Shown piece by piece: positions 20,470-29,008 of a stretch of 45,625 nt of DNA (within the stretch, counting starts at the first letter, position 1; every line of letters starts with the position of its first letter). The notes below the pieces were generated by a model that saw nothing but the letters and a program-made list of their open reading frames with translations, was not told the DNA's origin and ran no database searches. This DNA is from Lentinus brumalis (taxonomy: Eukaryota > Basidiomycota > Agaricomycetes > Polyporales > Polyporaceae): NCBI GenBank assembly GCA_001792895.1, contig MARA01000087.1:1-45625 (forward strand), in the 5' to 3' direction. A program made the position numbers and the translations under genes.

Positions 20470-20600
20470 TTGCTCAATTAAGCTTCCCTTCACCTCCGCT
20501 GAGGACCTCCTTACGGCATCTTCCCCTTCGAAGACATCGCTTCGCGCTGCCTTCGGGAAGATGCCGTAAGGAGGTCTGAGGATGAAGGGAAGCCTCCTCA
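20470..20600. repeat. Near-perfect inverted repeat, hairpin-forming
   Basis: Perfect 22-bp arms at 20504-20525 and 20555-20576 (GACCTCCTTACGGCATCTTCCC and its complement) enclose a 29-bp loop. Imperfect pairing extends outward through the AAGCTTCCCTTCACCTC and GATGAAGGGAAGCC blocks, giving arms of about 45 bp. It could be a small foldback element or a hairpin RNA. No target-site duplication is obvious. Confidence 0.7.
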
Positions 20601-20834
20601 TCTTCGATGTTGACCCAACATCTGTCCGCCTGCAATGCTTCTTTTTCCTGCTGACTTCCCTTTTCGCCTCCATACGCCGTGATCAATTCACTCCGAGCTT
20701 CGAGAACTCTGTGGCTAGTCCCGACGTCGTGCTCCACCGTTTTTCCAACGGCCTCCGCCCGCGCAACCCTGCGCACTAGCTTTGCCTGCCTATTCGCCGA
20801 TCATTCTTCTTCCAGGGTCCTCGCGTTGGTGCAT

Positions 20835-20840
20835 TATATA
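20835..20840 (+). promoter_or_regulatory. TATA box of the Zn2Cys6 gene
   Basis: GCATTATATACC lies about 40 bp upstream of ATG 20880. Its spacing matches the other promoters in this window. Confidence 0.5.
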
Positions 20841-20879
20841 CCTCTCCATGCGGCCCCTCTACACCCCCAATGTACAGCC

Positions 20880-21827
20880 ATGTCACACCCGCCCGACCCT
20901 CCCAGCCCGCTCACTCTCGCTGTGGCTCTCGGCCCCCCGCCCCCCCCCCCGTCCTCAGCCTCTCTGGCTCGACCACCACCTCCTGGGGCCAGAATGTCCA
21001 CCTCCCCGCATCTCTCGTCGTCCGCGCATCCGACGCTCTATGCCCTCCATGCGTCCCCCCCACTCATTTCCCTCCCATTACCCCCGTCCCCCGCCCTCCT
21101 CGCACCATCCACGCCCTACGCACTCTCCCCCGGCCTCTTGCCCGAACAGCCCGCACTCGACCACTCGCCGGCAGGCAGTTCCAATGAGACCCGTCCCCGC
21201 GGCTCCTCTGTCCGCTCCGCAACATATCCCCCGCTCCATCCTCGCCTTGCGACTAGCGTCCTCGAGCTCGAGGATGCCCTCAGGACCGACTTGTCCCTCA
21301 GGACCGACTTGTCCCTCGGGACCAGCATCTCCCTTGGGACCGGCATCACGCCCGGCAGCGTCGAGCTCGACACCTTCCTCGGGCCCGAGCTTGTCCTCGA
21401 GATTGAGAACGACGCCGGCTTTCAACTGCCCCATCCCGTAAGTCCTCTTCTACACCGACGCATGTTCAGCTGCTCACATACCTTAGTGCCTCCATTGCCA
21501 TTTCGCACGCCTCGGCTGCACGCCTGCGCGCGAGGGCCGAGCGTGCTCCAGATGCACCGAAAAAGGTCTTCTCTGCTCTTGGGATATGCAGGCTTCGTAA
21601 GTACCACAACTTCGTGTGCATCTTTGTTCACTCATCTTTCTCGCAGCTGGCGGCCCGCCGAAGACATCCTCCCTGATGCCCGCCCCACCACTCCGCCCAA
21701 CCAGGTCACCGCATCCCCCTGCGACGTGATCATAAACCGCTCCTACGTCGAGTCAGATGAGGAGCAGAACCCCGCATCCTTCGGCGTGGAGAAGCGTTCT
21801 GGGTGTGGTCGCTGCGTAGTCCAGTAG
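20880..21827 (+). CDS. Zn2Cys6 zinc-cluster protein (putative transcription factor)
   Basis: Exons 20880-21437, 21487-21596 and 21647-21827; introns of 49 nt (GTAAGT...CCTTAG) and 50 nt (GTAAGT...CGCAG). The splice gives 849 nt, 282 residues, with one stop at the end. Residues 1-186 are Pro/Ser/Leu-rich with a short repeated TDLSL segment. Exon 2 encodes a complete binuclear zinc cluster at about 187-216 with spacing C-X2-C-X6-C-X8-C-X2-C-X6-C, ending in CSW. Such clusters bind CGG half-sites, often as inverted pairs. The short C-tail is Ser/Asp/Glu-rich and no middle-homology domain is present, so the protein may be a stand-alone cluster protein. The ATG was chosen because it lies just after the TATA box and is in frame with the cluster after splicing. 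Confidence 0.8.
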   Translation: MSHPPDPPSPLTLAVALGPPPPPPSSASLARPPPPGARMSTSPHLSSSAHPTLYALHASPPLISLPLPPSPALLAPSTPYALSPGLLPEQPALDHSPAGSSNETRPRGSSVRSATYPPLHPRLATSVLELEDALRTDLSLRTDLSLGTSISLGTGITPGSVELDTFLGPELVLEIENDAGFQLPHPVSPLLHRRMFSCSHTLVPPLPFRTPRLHACARGPSVLQMHRKRSSLLLGYAGFVSTTTSCASLFTHLSRSWRPAEDILPDARPTTPPNQVTASPCDVIINRSYVESDEEQNPASFGVEKRSGCGRCVVQ

Positions 21828-21879
21828 TCGTCGTCGTGTACTTTGTATATAATGTTTCAGACATTTTCTTGGCAATGCA

Positions 21880-22200
21880 ATGCACTCGCGCATGAGTGCG
21901 CTCGCTACTCCCGCGGGCAGTGGTCGTCCAGGACGACCACCGCGTGCGGCATCCCTCGGCGCCCACGGCGACTGCGCCCCCTCACGCTCATGGTCGTCCT
22001 GGACGACCACTGCGTGGGTAGAGGCCTCGCCGCCTGTGACATTGACCCTCCACAGCTGCGACACCGTGTATGGCGTCCCTAAGACGCCCACGACGACGCC
22101 CCCCCCCCGCGATGGTCGTCCTGGACGACCACTCCGTGGTCAGAGCCCTCGCCGCCTGTGACATCAACCCCCCACAGCTGTGACAGTGGTGCTGGACCAA
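21880..22200. repeat. Palindrome repeats downstream of the Zn2Cys6 gene
   Basis: Palindromes at about 21921, 21991 and 22113 (two read with centre T). The last two sit in a directly repeated unit of about 122 bp that shares CTCGCCGCCTGTGACAT and CCACAGCTG. No gene is supported. Confidence 0.75.
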
Positions 22201-22276
22201 CACCGCGTGGCTACGCCCATATGCAAGTCCTGCCGTGGTATTTTTTATGACAGGTCACGTGACCTAACCCCCCTCT

Positions 22277-22300
22277 GGGGTTAGGGTAGGGTTAGCAGAC
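22277..22300 (+). repeat. Interstitial telomere-like block, G-rich strand
   Basis: GGGGTTAGGGTAGGGTTAG, a degenerate run of about three TTAGGG units in the orientation opposite to the terminal telomere. It lies about 130 bp before a CCCTAA-oriented block. Confidence 0.7.
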
Positions 22301-22367
22301 CCCGCCCTAGGGTTATATTCCTGCCTAGGTACCATCCCTGCATTTGCTGTACAAGTCTCTCATAACC

Positions 22368-22461
22368 CAGCAACTCGACCGCTCGCAACGTACCTTCAGC
22401 CCAATAATGCTCACCCTTACCTCCCCCTAACCCTAAGGGGGTTACAGAAATACCTATCAAT
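22368..22461 (+). repeat. Repeat with CCCTAACCCTAAGGGGG core, copy 1
   Basis: The sequence from CAGCAACTCGACCGCTCGCAA to ATACCTATCAAT recurs at 28160-28254 and 29120-29214 with one or two changes. The core CCCCCTAACCCTAAGGGGG is a telomere-like palindromic block. Confidence 0.85.
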
Positions 22462-22908
22462 CGGGTGGTCCTCGTGCTGGATGCCCATGCCGCGGAAACT
22501 GTGCACAAGGTCGGAGACGGCCTTCTTGTTCAAAGCTCGGTTGTTGTATTGACCGAACGACAGCTGGACCCCGGGGTTGAGGAGGTTAACAGTGGCGTAC
22601 CCAAGTCGCGCCGCTGCCATCTCCTTCTTCAAAGCCAACTCCTTGCTCTGCTTCTCCGCCATCAGCGCCATCCGCTCAAGGGAGGCGCAGCCGCGAGCTG
22701 TCCAATCCCATCCCTCAGCTCATCCGCACTCACACGCGATGCTGCATACAGTACTCACCTCATCGCGACCGGCAGGAGATATATCTCCAGATGCTCGCGG
22801 CGCGTCGCCCGCCGCCCCATCCTTCGTTTTACCAACCCCCGCCGTGGCCTGGGTCTTCGTCGCCTTCGCCTTCTTGCCAGCCTTGCTTGCCTTTGTTGCA
22901 GTACTCAT
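22417..22908 (-). pseudogene. Truncated gene with ParB-like N-terminal motif, fused to a telomere-like block
   Basis: The minus-strand ATG at 22908 starts a Lys/Ala-rich segment. An intron follows at about 22758 (GTGAGT donor; acceptor either CTGAG or GACAG), then a second exon containing LNPGVQLSFGQYNNRALNKK and AVSDLVHSFRGMGIQHEDHPI. The pattern N-R-x-L-(N)-x-x-x-V-x-x-L-x-x-S-F-x-x-x-G resembles the start of ParB-like nuclease-fold proteins; this is a weak resemblance by eye. The last 14 codons before the stop at 22417 are translated from the repeat with the CCCTAACCCTAA core, so the original 3' part of the gene has been lost at that junction. Confidence 0.55.
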
Positions 22909-22919
22909 CGTGCCAGTAA

Positions 22920-23450
22920 GAGAGGAGTGGAGGAGTGTCTGTAGTAGGGGAGTGCGGTCGCTCAGAGGGTGATCGCGGGAGAGAGAGAGAGAGAGAGTCG
23001 CTCCCCCGCTCTATCTATCTCTGCCTGCCTGCGGCCTCATGCCTGCATCGCGGCCCATCGATCGGAACAATCCCAACCTTGTCCTTTTCCGTGCAGGGAT
23101 CATCTATTCTCTCGAGCACTGCGATTCCCTTTTTCGTTCGCCATCACGCTCATCCATCTCCTCATCTCCTCATCTCCGGTGTTTCGCACTTGGACGCGAC
23201 ATAATCTGTACCCCACCGCCCATCCCTGCACGTCCTTCCCTCTGAAGCGTTCAGCCCGTGATGTCCTCTAACCACACTTCCACAGATGATCGCGTTCCTG
23301 ATTGATCGACATAAACTGTCACACTCGATCACGAATCATCATGACGTACTTACCACGTGGCTATGCCGCCCACGTGCATCCCTCAAGTGTCAAATCACTA
23401 TCTCCTCCTGCGCGCGGTCGCCCGATCGCGACGCGTTGTCTCTGCGTCTC
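22920..23450. other. Non-coding spacer with a short AG run
   Basis: A GAGAGA dinucleotide run lies at about 22978-22997. The rest is unremarkable CT-rich sequence; I see no gene or repeat I can support. Confidence 0.5.
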
Positions 23451-23900
23451 CAATAGTGAACGGTCGGCCGCCCGCAGGCCTCTTTCTGCGTATGTTCGAT
23501 AGCGAGCGGTCGCCCGCTCGCGGGCATCTTTCTGCATATGTTCGATAGCGAGCGGTCGCCCGCTCGCGGGCATATTTCTGGGTATGTTCGATAGCAAGCG
23601 GTCGCCGCCGCAGGCCTCTTTCTGCGTATGTTCGATAGCGAGCGGTCGGCCGCTCGCGGGCCTCTTTCTGCGTATGTTCGATAGCGAGCGGTCGCCCGCT
23701 CGCGGGCCTCTTTCTGCGTATGTTCGATAGCGAGCGGTCGGCCGCTCGCGGGCATCTTTCTGCGTATGTTCGATAGCGAGCGGTCGGCCGCTCGCGGGCA
23801 TCTTGCTGCGTATGTTCGATAGCGAGCGGTTGGCCGCTCGCGGGCATCTTTCTGCTTATGTTCGATAGCGAGCGGTCGGCCGCTCGCGGGCATCTTTCTG
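23450..23900 (+). repeat. 46-bp satellite carrying GAGCGG-type palindromes, about 10 units
   Basis: TTCGATAGCGAGCGG recurs at 23495, 23541, 23587, 23631, 23677, 23723, 23769, 23815 and 23861, i.e. every 46 bp (one step of 44). Each unit contains a palindrome of the type GCGAGCGGTCGGCCGCTCGC and TCTTTCTGCGTATG. Three overlapping long frames on the minus strand come from the repeat period and are not genes. Confidence 0.92.
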
Positions 23901-24066
23901 CTGTTGTCCGCTCGTAACCTCCTGTCATAGTCACACACAGTTTGCGGTCACAGGTGTATTTATGCCTATCTCCACTGTAAGCGCCCACTGTGCGTGACTA
24001 TCGACAGGAGATTACGAGCGGACAACAGCAGAAAGAGGCCCGTGAGCGGCGGACCACTCACTATCG
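23863..24066. repeat. Inverted repeat at the end of the 46-bp satellite
   Basis: The left arm 23863-23941 and the right arm 23987-24066 are near reverse complements (CTGCTGTTGTCCGCTCGTAA against TTACGAGCGGACAACAGCAG), with about 45 bp between them. The right arm leads into two degenerate, inverted 46-bp-like units. Confidence 0.8.
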
Positions 24067-24069
24067 CAC

Positions 24070-24402
24070 ACAAGAGGCCCACAAGCGGCGGAATACTTTG
24101 CATTGGCTGATCATAAGTTTCCACCTGACTCTGGTTCCTGACCTCCTGTACTTCTGTCTTGGCTACTGCTCTTCGGACTTTTGGACTTTGCCATATAAGC
24201 CTCCTTGTAGCGACACTTAGTTCTCAGTTCTAATATCTCGTTACGCTCCCTGTTACAACTGTGAGATCGATCTGTTCTGTTTGCTCTCCTCTCATAGTCT
24301 GATCTTTCCAACCAGACTTCTGATTCCTGACCTCCAACCTCTCACTCTGACTTCTGCTTAACCTCGCACCTCTGGCTTGACTTTCTTTCCACTTGGTCTT
24401 GT
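24070..24402. other. Unassigned AT-balanced spacer before the hAT element
   Basis: Short CTTCTGA/CTGACCTCC words are repeated, but no frame, intron pattern or element boundary is clear. It may belong with 25122-25400 to one older sequence that the hAT element split, since removing the element joins them. Confidence 0.35.
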
Positions 24403-24410
24403 CTCTTGCT

Positions 24411-25113
24411 TAGTGATGTGCGAGCCCGGCTCGGCTGCAAAGCCGCGGCTACGGCTCGGCCTGGAGAGCTACGGCCTGCTCGAACTGCAGGCCGGGCTCT
24501 TGAAGACGGCTCGAGCTCAGCTCGGCCTGAGCCAGAGCCTGCAGGTGGTGGGTGCTACTTACCTCCTGCCCGCACCTCTGCACTGCCAGAGTGCAAAGAC
24601 CCATAATGAGACGTGTCCAACAACGTGTTTCGTTGCACTCCGCCTCTGCACCTGCCCTCCCGCGCTGCTTGACACCAGGAAGAGCAAGAAGACGTGTCCA
24701 ATGACGCATCCGTCGTCGACCTCAGGCTGACGGTTCTTGCCCCGGCCTCCTGCGCTGCAAGAGCATGAAGAACGATGAGAGAACACGTCCAGTGACACTT
24801 CTCGTCGCCATCTGCTTTGCCCTGCCCTCTGACCTTTGACCTAGCGTGCACTGCATGCTCTCAGTCCCGAGTAATTGATACACAAGAGTGACAAGACTAC
24901 TTATGAGTCTTCCTGATGAAGAAAATGTGAGTACTGCAGTGCTAACGTATGTTTAAAACCCACATAAATCGCAGTATCATTAGTTCAGTGATCAATATTG
25001 CTCGCCCTATGCCAGCGTCATTGAGCCCAAGCTCGAGAGCCCAGCTTGGCTCGGCCTGAATACGGCCGGCTTGGGGAGCCTGATGGCTCGAGGCCGGGCG
25101 TTGCACATCACTA
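24411..25113. mobile_element. Non-autonomous hAT-type DNA transposon, 703 bp
   Basis: Terminal inverted repeats TAGTGATGTGC lie at both ends. They are followed by subterminal GGCTCG/CGAGCC-rich blocks and flanked by an exact 8-bp target duplication CTCTTGCT (24403-24410 and 25114-25121). TIR sequence and duplication length are those of hAT elements. There is no transposase; the interior holds three degenerate repeats around ACGTGTCCA. It would depend on a hAT transposase elsewhere in the genome. Confidence 0.85.
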
Positions 25114-25175
25114 CTCTTGCTTTTCTTCTTACTTGTTGCTTGCTCCTGTTATGAATTCCGGATCTCTTGTCCGTC

Positions 25176-25300
25176 TTACATTGAAGACACCCACGCATCC
25201 TCAAGGTGTTGATCCATAGCTTTGCTGAATCCTTCTTCCTCCGCACACATCCTTCCGGACTTTGTAAGTCCGTAACTCCCAACTTCACCTGGACTTTGTC
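25176..25300 (-). pseudogene. Possible Copia-type Pol C-terminal relic
   Basis: A short minus-strand frame contains LTKSGRM, then EGFSKAMDQH and a stop at about 25176. This is loosely like the end of Copia RNase H, where a ...PTK...ADGFTKAL motif precedes the stop. The resemblance is short and the upstream sequence does not continue it, so this is a guess. Confidence 0.2.
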
Positions 25301-25730
25301 CCGGTGTGGACAGTCTCAACAGTATATCAGCCTGTGATGTAACAAGCTCCACCATACACGTGGAGCCAAGGTGTCTCCGGGTGATAGAACACATAATATA
25401 TAGACTGGGGTGTACCTTATGTGTTCATATCTCTGAGGAGTGGCGCTCCGAGGTCCCAGGACCAGCCAGAAGATAGGTGCTTAGGGGCCCATTATCCCTA
25501 CACATATGGGAAACTTCTGACACGGTCTCTCTATGTTGTTGCATCACTGCCCAGGAGCACAGAGTGCGACTGTGTGCATGTCTGCCTCTGACTCAGATAA
25601 CTCTTGTATGTAATGCTACACCCGAAGTAAGGTACCATAATTGAACCACGCAGCTGACGGCTCCCAGCGGCGGCTCCTGTTGGGCGCTTACATGTGCCGA
25701 GGGGATATCCTGGGTGACCCTATACTCGAG
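25300..25730. other. Unassigned spacer
   Basis: Sequence between the possible Copia relic and the first GAGCGG palindromes. No gene, tandem repeat or element end that I can support. Confidence 0.4.
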
Positions 25731-26160
25731 TGCTCATATTGTATCGTGAACAATATGAGCGGTCGACCGCTCGCACACCTCGCTGTGAGCGGTCGACCGC
25801 TCGTACCCTACTGTCCGCCCTCGCCCGCTCGTACCTCGCTGTGAGCGGTAGGCCGCTCGCTGCGATGTTCTAGGCGAGAACTGCCTGCTGCCGTGCACTG
25901 TCCAACTGCTGATCATGGAAAACAAAGGGACATCTGGTGAATGCATCATATTGTATCGTGAACAATATGAGCGGTCGACCGCTCGCACACCTCGCTGTGA
26001 GCGGTCGACCGCTCGTACCCTGCTGTCCGCCCTCGCCCGCTCGTACCTCGCTGTGAGCGGTCGGCCGCTCGCTGCGATGTTCTAGGCGAGAACTGCCTGC
26101 TGCCGTGCACTGTCCAACTGCTGATCATGGAAAACGAAGGGACATCTGGTGAATGCAGGC
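25728..26160 (+). repeat. Two direct repeats of about 212 bp with GAGCGGTCGACCGCTC palindromes
   Basis: The block from CATATTGTATCGTGAACAATATGAG to GACATCTGGTGAATGCA occurs at 25735-25946 and again at 25947-26157. Each holds three or four GAGCGGTCGACCGCTC-type palindromes, plus the small inverted repeat ATATTG...CAATAT. Confidence 0.85.
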
Positions 26161-26510
26161 CGCGAGCGGTCGACCGCTCACCACGGGTGCGTCTGCCGGA
26201 CATAGCGTTGGACGTGCCGGGATGCAGGCTAGTACACCGGACCTGCAACTCCAAGCGTACAATCCAAGCGGCCGACCGCTCTCGAATATGTGTTGGTGCG
26301 GTATCTCCTGTCGCTCGCGACGCGCCGCCGAGCATGTTCTGAGCACGCCCTGATACAAGACTGATGTGTTCAACGCTTAGTGTATCGGCACGCCGCCGGA
26401 CACGTCTTGAGTGCAAATACCATACTTATGCATCCCGTGCTACGTTCAGCGACCCCCATTACCCTGCCGTGAGCGGCCGACCGCTCGTGGGTGCTCACGG
26501 TATTGTATAC

Positions 26511-26592
26511 CAGTCCTCCTGGCTTAGTTGGTAGACCACTTGAAGCTGTGCCGCTGCACGTCGTGGGCGCAGGTTCGATTCCTGCAGGGCTG
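26511..26592 (+). tRNA. tRNA-like Pol III gene, left arm of inverted repeat
   Basis: 82 nt with A box TGGCTTAGTTGGTAGACC, T arm GCAGGTTCGATTCCTGC, and acceptor CAGTCCT pairing with AGGGCTG. The anticodon arm CCAC/GTGG is enlarged (TTGAAGCTGTGCCGCTGCACGTC), which could mean an intron. T5 terminator at 26614-26618, followed by GTCGCCTGGCGAC. Confidence 0.55.
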
Positions 26593-26707
26593 TATTCGTC
26601 TTGGGTATCTCGGTTTTTGTCGCCTGGCGACGCGATGAGGAACGGTGGCCCCTACTGGCATCGAGCGGTGGAATCGAACCAGAAAAAAGTGTTTAGGCGA
26701 CCATAAG

Positions 26708-26780
26708 AGCCCCACAGGAATCGAACCTGCGACCGCTCGATGCGTTCGCAGAGCGGCTTACCCACTAAGCCAGTAGGGCC
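26708..26780 (-). tRNA. tRNA-like Pol III gene, centre of inverted repeat
   Basis: Same family as the three units at 4306-4697: A box TGGCTTAGTGGG, GGCT/AGCC D stem and T arm CAGGTTCGATTCCTG. The anticodon region contains TGCGAACGCA. T6 terminator at 26683-26688 on the minus strand. Confidence 0.55.
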
Positions 26781-26861
26781 CACAACGGCATCAGTAGAAC
26801 CCCGCGTCACCCCACTCATCGCGTCGCCAGGCCACAAAAAAGCTGATTCCCAAGCCGAATA

Positions 26862-26960
26862 CAGCCCTGCAGGAATCGAACCTGCGACCACGACGTGCAG
26901 CGGCACAGCTTCTAAGTGGTCTACCAACTAAGTGGTCTACCAACTAAGCCAGGAGGGCTG
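26862..26960 (-). tRNA. tRNA-like Pol III gene, right arm of inverted repeat, with internal 17-bp duplication
   Basis: Mirror copy of the gene at 26511, but TTAGTTGGTAGACCACT is present twice in tandem, duplicating part of the D arm. This should disrupt a normal tRNA fold. T6 terminator at 26836-26841. Confidence 0.5.
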
Positions 26961-27399
26961 ATATACAATACCGTGAGCACCCACGAGCGGTCGGCCGCTC
27001 ACGGCAGGGTAATGGGGGTCGCTGAACGTAGCACGGGATGCATAAGTATGGTATTTGCACTCAAGACGTGTCCGGCGGCGTGCCGATACACTAAGCGTTG
27101 AACACATCAGTGTTGTATCAGGGCGTGCTCAGAACATGCTCGGCGGCGCGTCGCGAGCGACAGGAGATACCGCACCAACACATATTCGAGAGCGGTCGGC
27201 CGCTTGGATTGTACGCTTGGAGTTGCAGGTCCGGTGTACTAGCCTGCATCCCGGCACGTCCAACGCTATGTCCGGCAGACGCACCCGTGGTGAGCGGTCG
27301 ACCGCTCGCGGCCTGCATTCACCAGATGTCCCTTCGTTTTCCATGATCAGCAGTTGGACAGTGCACGGCAGCAGGCAGTTCTCGCCTAGAACATCGCAG

Positions 27400-28030
27400 C
27401 GAGCGGCCGACCGCTCACAGCGAGGCATGAGCTGCCAACCGCTCATATGGCACGGTACGAGCTGTCGACCGCTCACGGTACAGTACGAGCGGTCGACCGC
27501 TCATAGCAGTGTACGAGCAGTCGAATGCTCACGACAAGGGGTACGGTACAAGCGTGCAGCCGCTCACGGTACGGTACGAGCGGTCGACCGCTCACGGTAC
27601 GGTACGGTCGACCACTCACGACAAGGTACGAGCGGTCGACCACTCACGGTACAGTACGGTCGGCCACTGAAGGTACAGTACGGGCGGTCGGCCACTCACG
27701 GTACGGTACGAGTGGTCGTCCGCTCGTAGCAGGCGGTCAGCCGCGCACGGTACGGTACGAGCGGTCAACCGCTCACGGTACGGTACGGTCGACCACTCAC
27801 GACAAGGTACGAGCGGTCGACCGCTCACGGTACAGTACGGTCGACCACTCAAGGTACAGTACGGGCGGTCGGCCGCTCACGGTACGGTACGAGCGGTCGT
27901 CCGCTCACAGCAGGCGGTCGGCCGCTCACAACGAGGTACGAGCGGTCGTCCGCTCACGACGAGGTACGAGCGGTCGTCTGCTCACGACAGCAGGTGGTCG
28001 GCCGCTTGTAACGTGCCGTGGATGGCCGAC
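27400..28030 (+). repeat. Dense array of GAGCGGTCGACCGCTC palindromes with GGTACGGTAC spacers
   Basis: Palindromes or one- to two-base variants recur every 25-40 bp, joined by (AC)GGTACGGTACGAG spacers. Central variants include GGTCGGCC, GGCCGACC, GGTCGTCC and GGTCAACC. A long plus-strand frame (27055-27729) is Arg/Ser/Thr-rich because of the repeat and is not credible as a gene. Confidence 0.85.
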
Positions 28031-28048
28031 TGCTCACCATACATTCTG

Positions 28049-28254
28049 CAACCGTTTACCTTCTACACAGTTCTGAGCGGTTGCCCGCTCGTTCGCTACT
28101 TATACCAATCACACCCACCTCCCTGCCACCAACCGCTCCTCCGCCGCAATTTATGCTCTCCAGCAACTCGACCGCTCGCAACGTACATTCGGCCCAATAA
28201 TGCTCACCCTTACCTCCCCCTAACCCTAAGGGGGTTACAGAAATACCTATCAAT
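28049..28254 (+). repeat. Repeat with CCCTAACCCTAAGGGGG core, copy 2
   Basis: A 205-bp block from CTTCTACACAGTTCTGAGCGG to ATACCTATCAAT. It is repeated nearly exactly at 29009-29214, and its last 95 bp also occur at 22368-22461. Confidence 0.85.
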
Positions 28255-28930
28255 CCCGCAGAGCAGTCGACCGCTCAGAACAGATCTGCAAAGCTTGTTG
28301 GCTAACTGAGCACCTTCTGTGGCAAATGAAATTGATGTAGAGCACTCTCATACATCCCATTTGAGCGGTCGACCGCTCAGAACAGCACTTGCATTGCAAC
28401 GGTGCATACAAACAGCGGAGCAATCCCGCAGAGCGGTCGACCGCTCAGAACGGACCTGCAGAGCTTGTTGGCTAACTGAGCACCTTCTGTGGCTGAGTAA
28501 ATTAATGTAAAGCACTCTCATACACCCGATTTGAGCGGTCGACCGCTCAGAACAGAACTTGCATTGCAACGGTGCATACAAACAGCGGAGCAATCCCGCA
28601 GAGCAGTCGACCGCTCAGAACGGACCTGCAAAGCTTGTTTGCTGCCTGAGAACCTTCTGTGGCAAAGCTGATTGATGTAGAGCACTCTCATACATCTCCT
28701 TTGAGCGGTCAGCCGCTCAGAAAAGCACTTGCATTGCTACGGTGCATACAAACAGCAGAACAATCCCGCAGAGCGGTCGACCGCTCGGATTGATGCTTCC
28801 AAGCTCATTTATTGGCTGAGCACTTTCTATGGCCAAGGATATTACTGTAGATCAGTCCCGTATGTACTATGTGAGCGGCCGACCGCTCTGAACGCACTTT
28901 TGACCCTTACGGTGGTTCTGTCACTGGCCG
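28251..28930 (+). repeat. 170-bp satellite, four units
   Basis: CAATCCCGCAGAGC recurs at 28251, 28421, 28591 and 28761, an exact 170-bp period; the last unit is diverged. Each unit has two GAGCGGTCGACCGCTC-type palindromes about 110 bp apart and the words GCTTGTTGGCTAACTGAGCAC and TTGCATTGCAACGGTGCATAC. 170 bp is close to a nucleosome repeat. Confidence 0.9.
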
Positions 28931-29008
28931 ATCACGGTGAGCGGTCGACCGCTCATATGCTCATATCTCATTGGAGTTATCGTGAGCAGCTGGTGACTTA
29001 CTATAGTC

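Larger units (their letters stand above)
26046..27426. repeat. Long inverted repeat, arms about 590 bp
   Basis: The left arm, about 26046-26640, and the right arm, about 26830-27426, are reverse complements (position sums near 53,471; 53,454 inside a 17-bp duplication in the right arm). Frames on opposite strands (26125-26373 minus, 27098-27346 plus) encode the same 82 residues. The arms start at a GAGCGG palindrome and each includes a tRNA-like gene; a third tRNA-like gene lies in the 180-bp centre. Confidence 0.9.

Noticed and set aside
23361..23988. Three overlapping long minus-strand frames (146-196 codons) in the 46-bp satellite
   Set aside because: 46 bp is not a multiple of three, so a frame cycles through all three readings of the repeat; the absence of stops follows from the repeat's composition. 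No start context, introns or non-repeat sequence.
25176..25394. A full Copia retrotransposon
   Set aside because: Only a short, weak C-terminal resemblance is seen; no LTRs, RT or integrase could be found nearby.
27055..27729. 224-codon plus-strand frame in the inverted repeat and palindrome array
   Set aside because: Its first half is the mirror of a minus-strand frame at 25946-26416 and its second half is translated palindromes; it reflects repeat structure.
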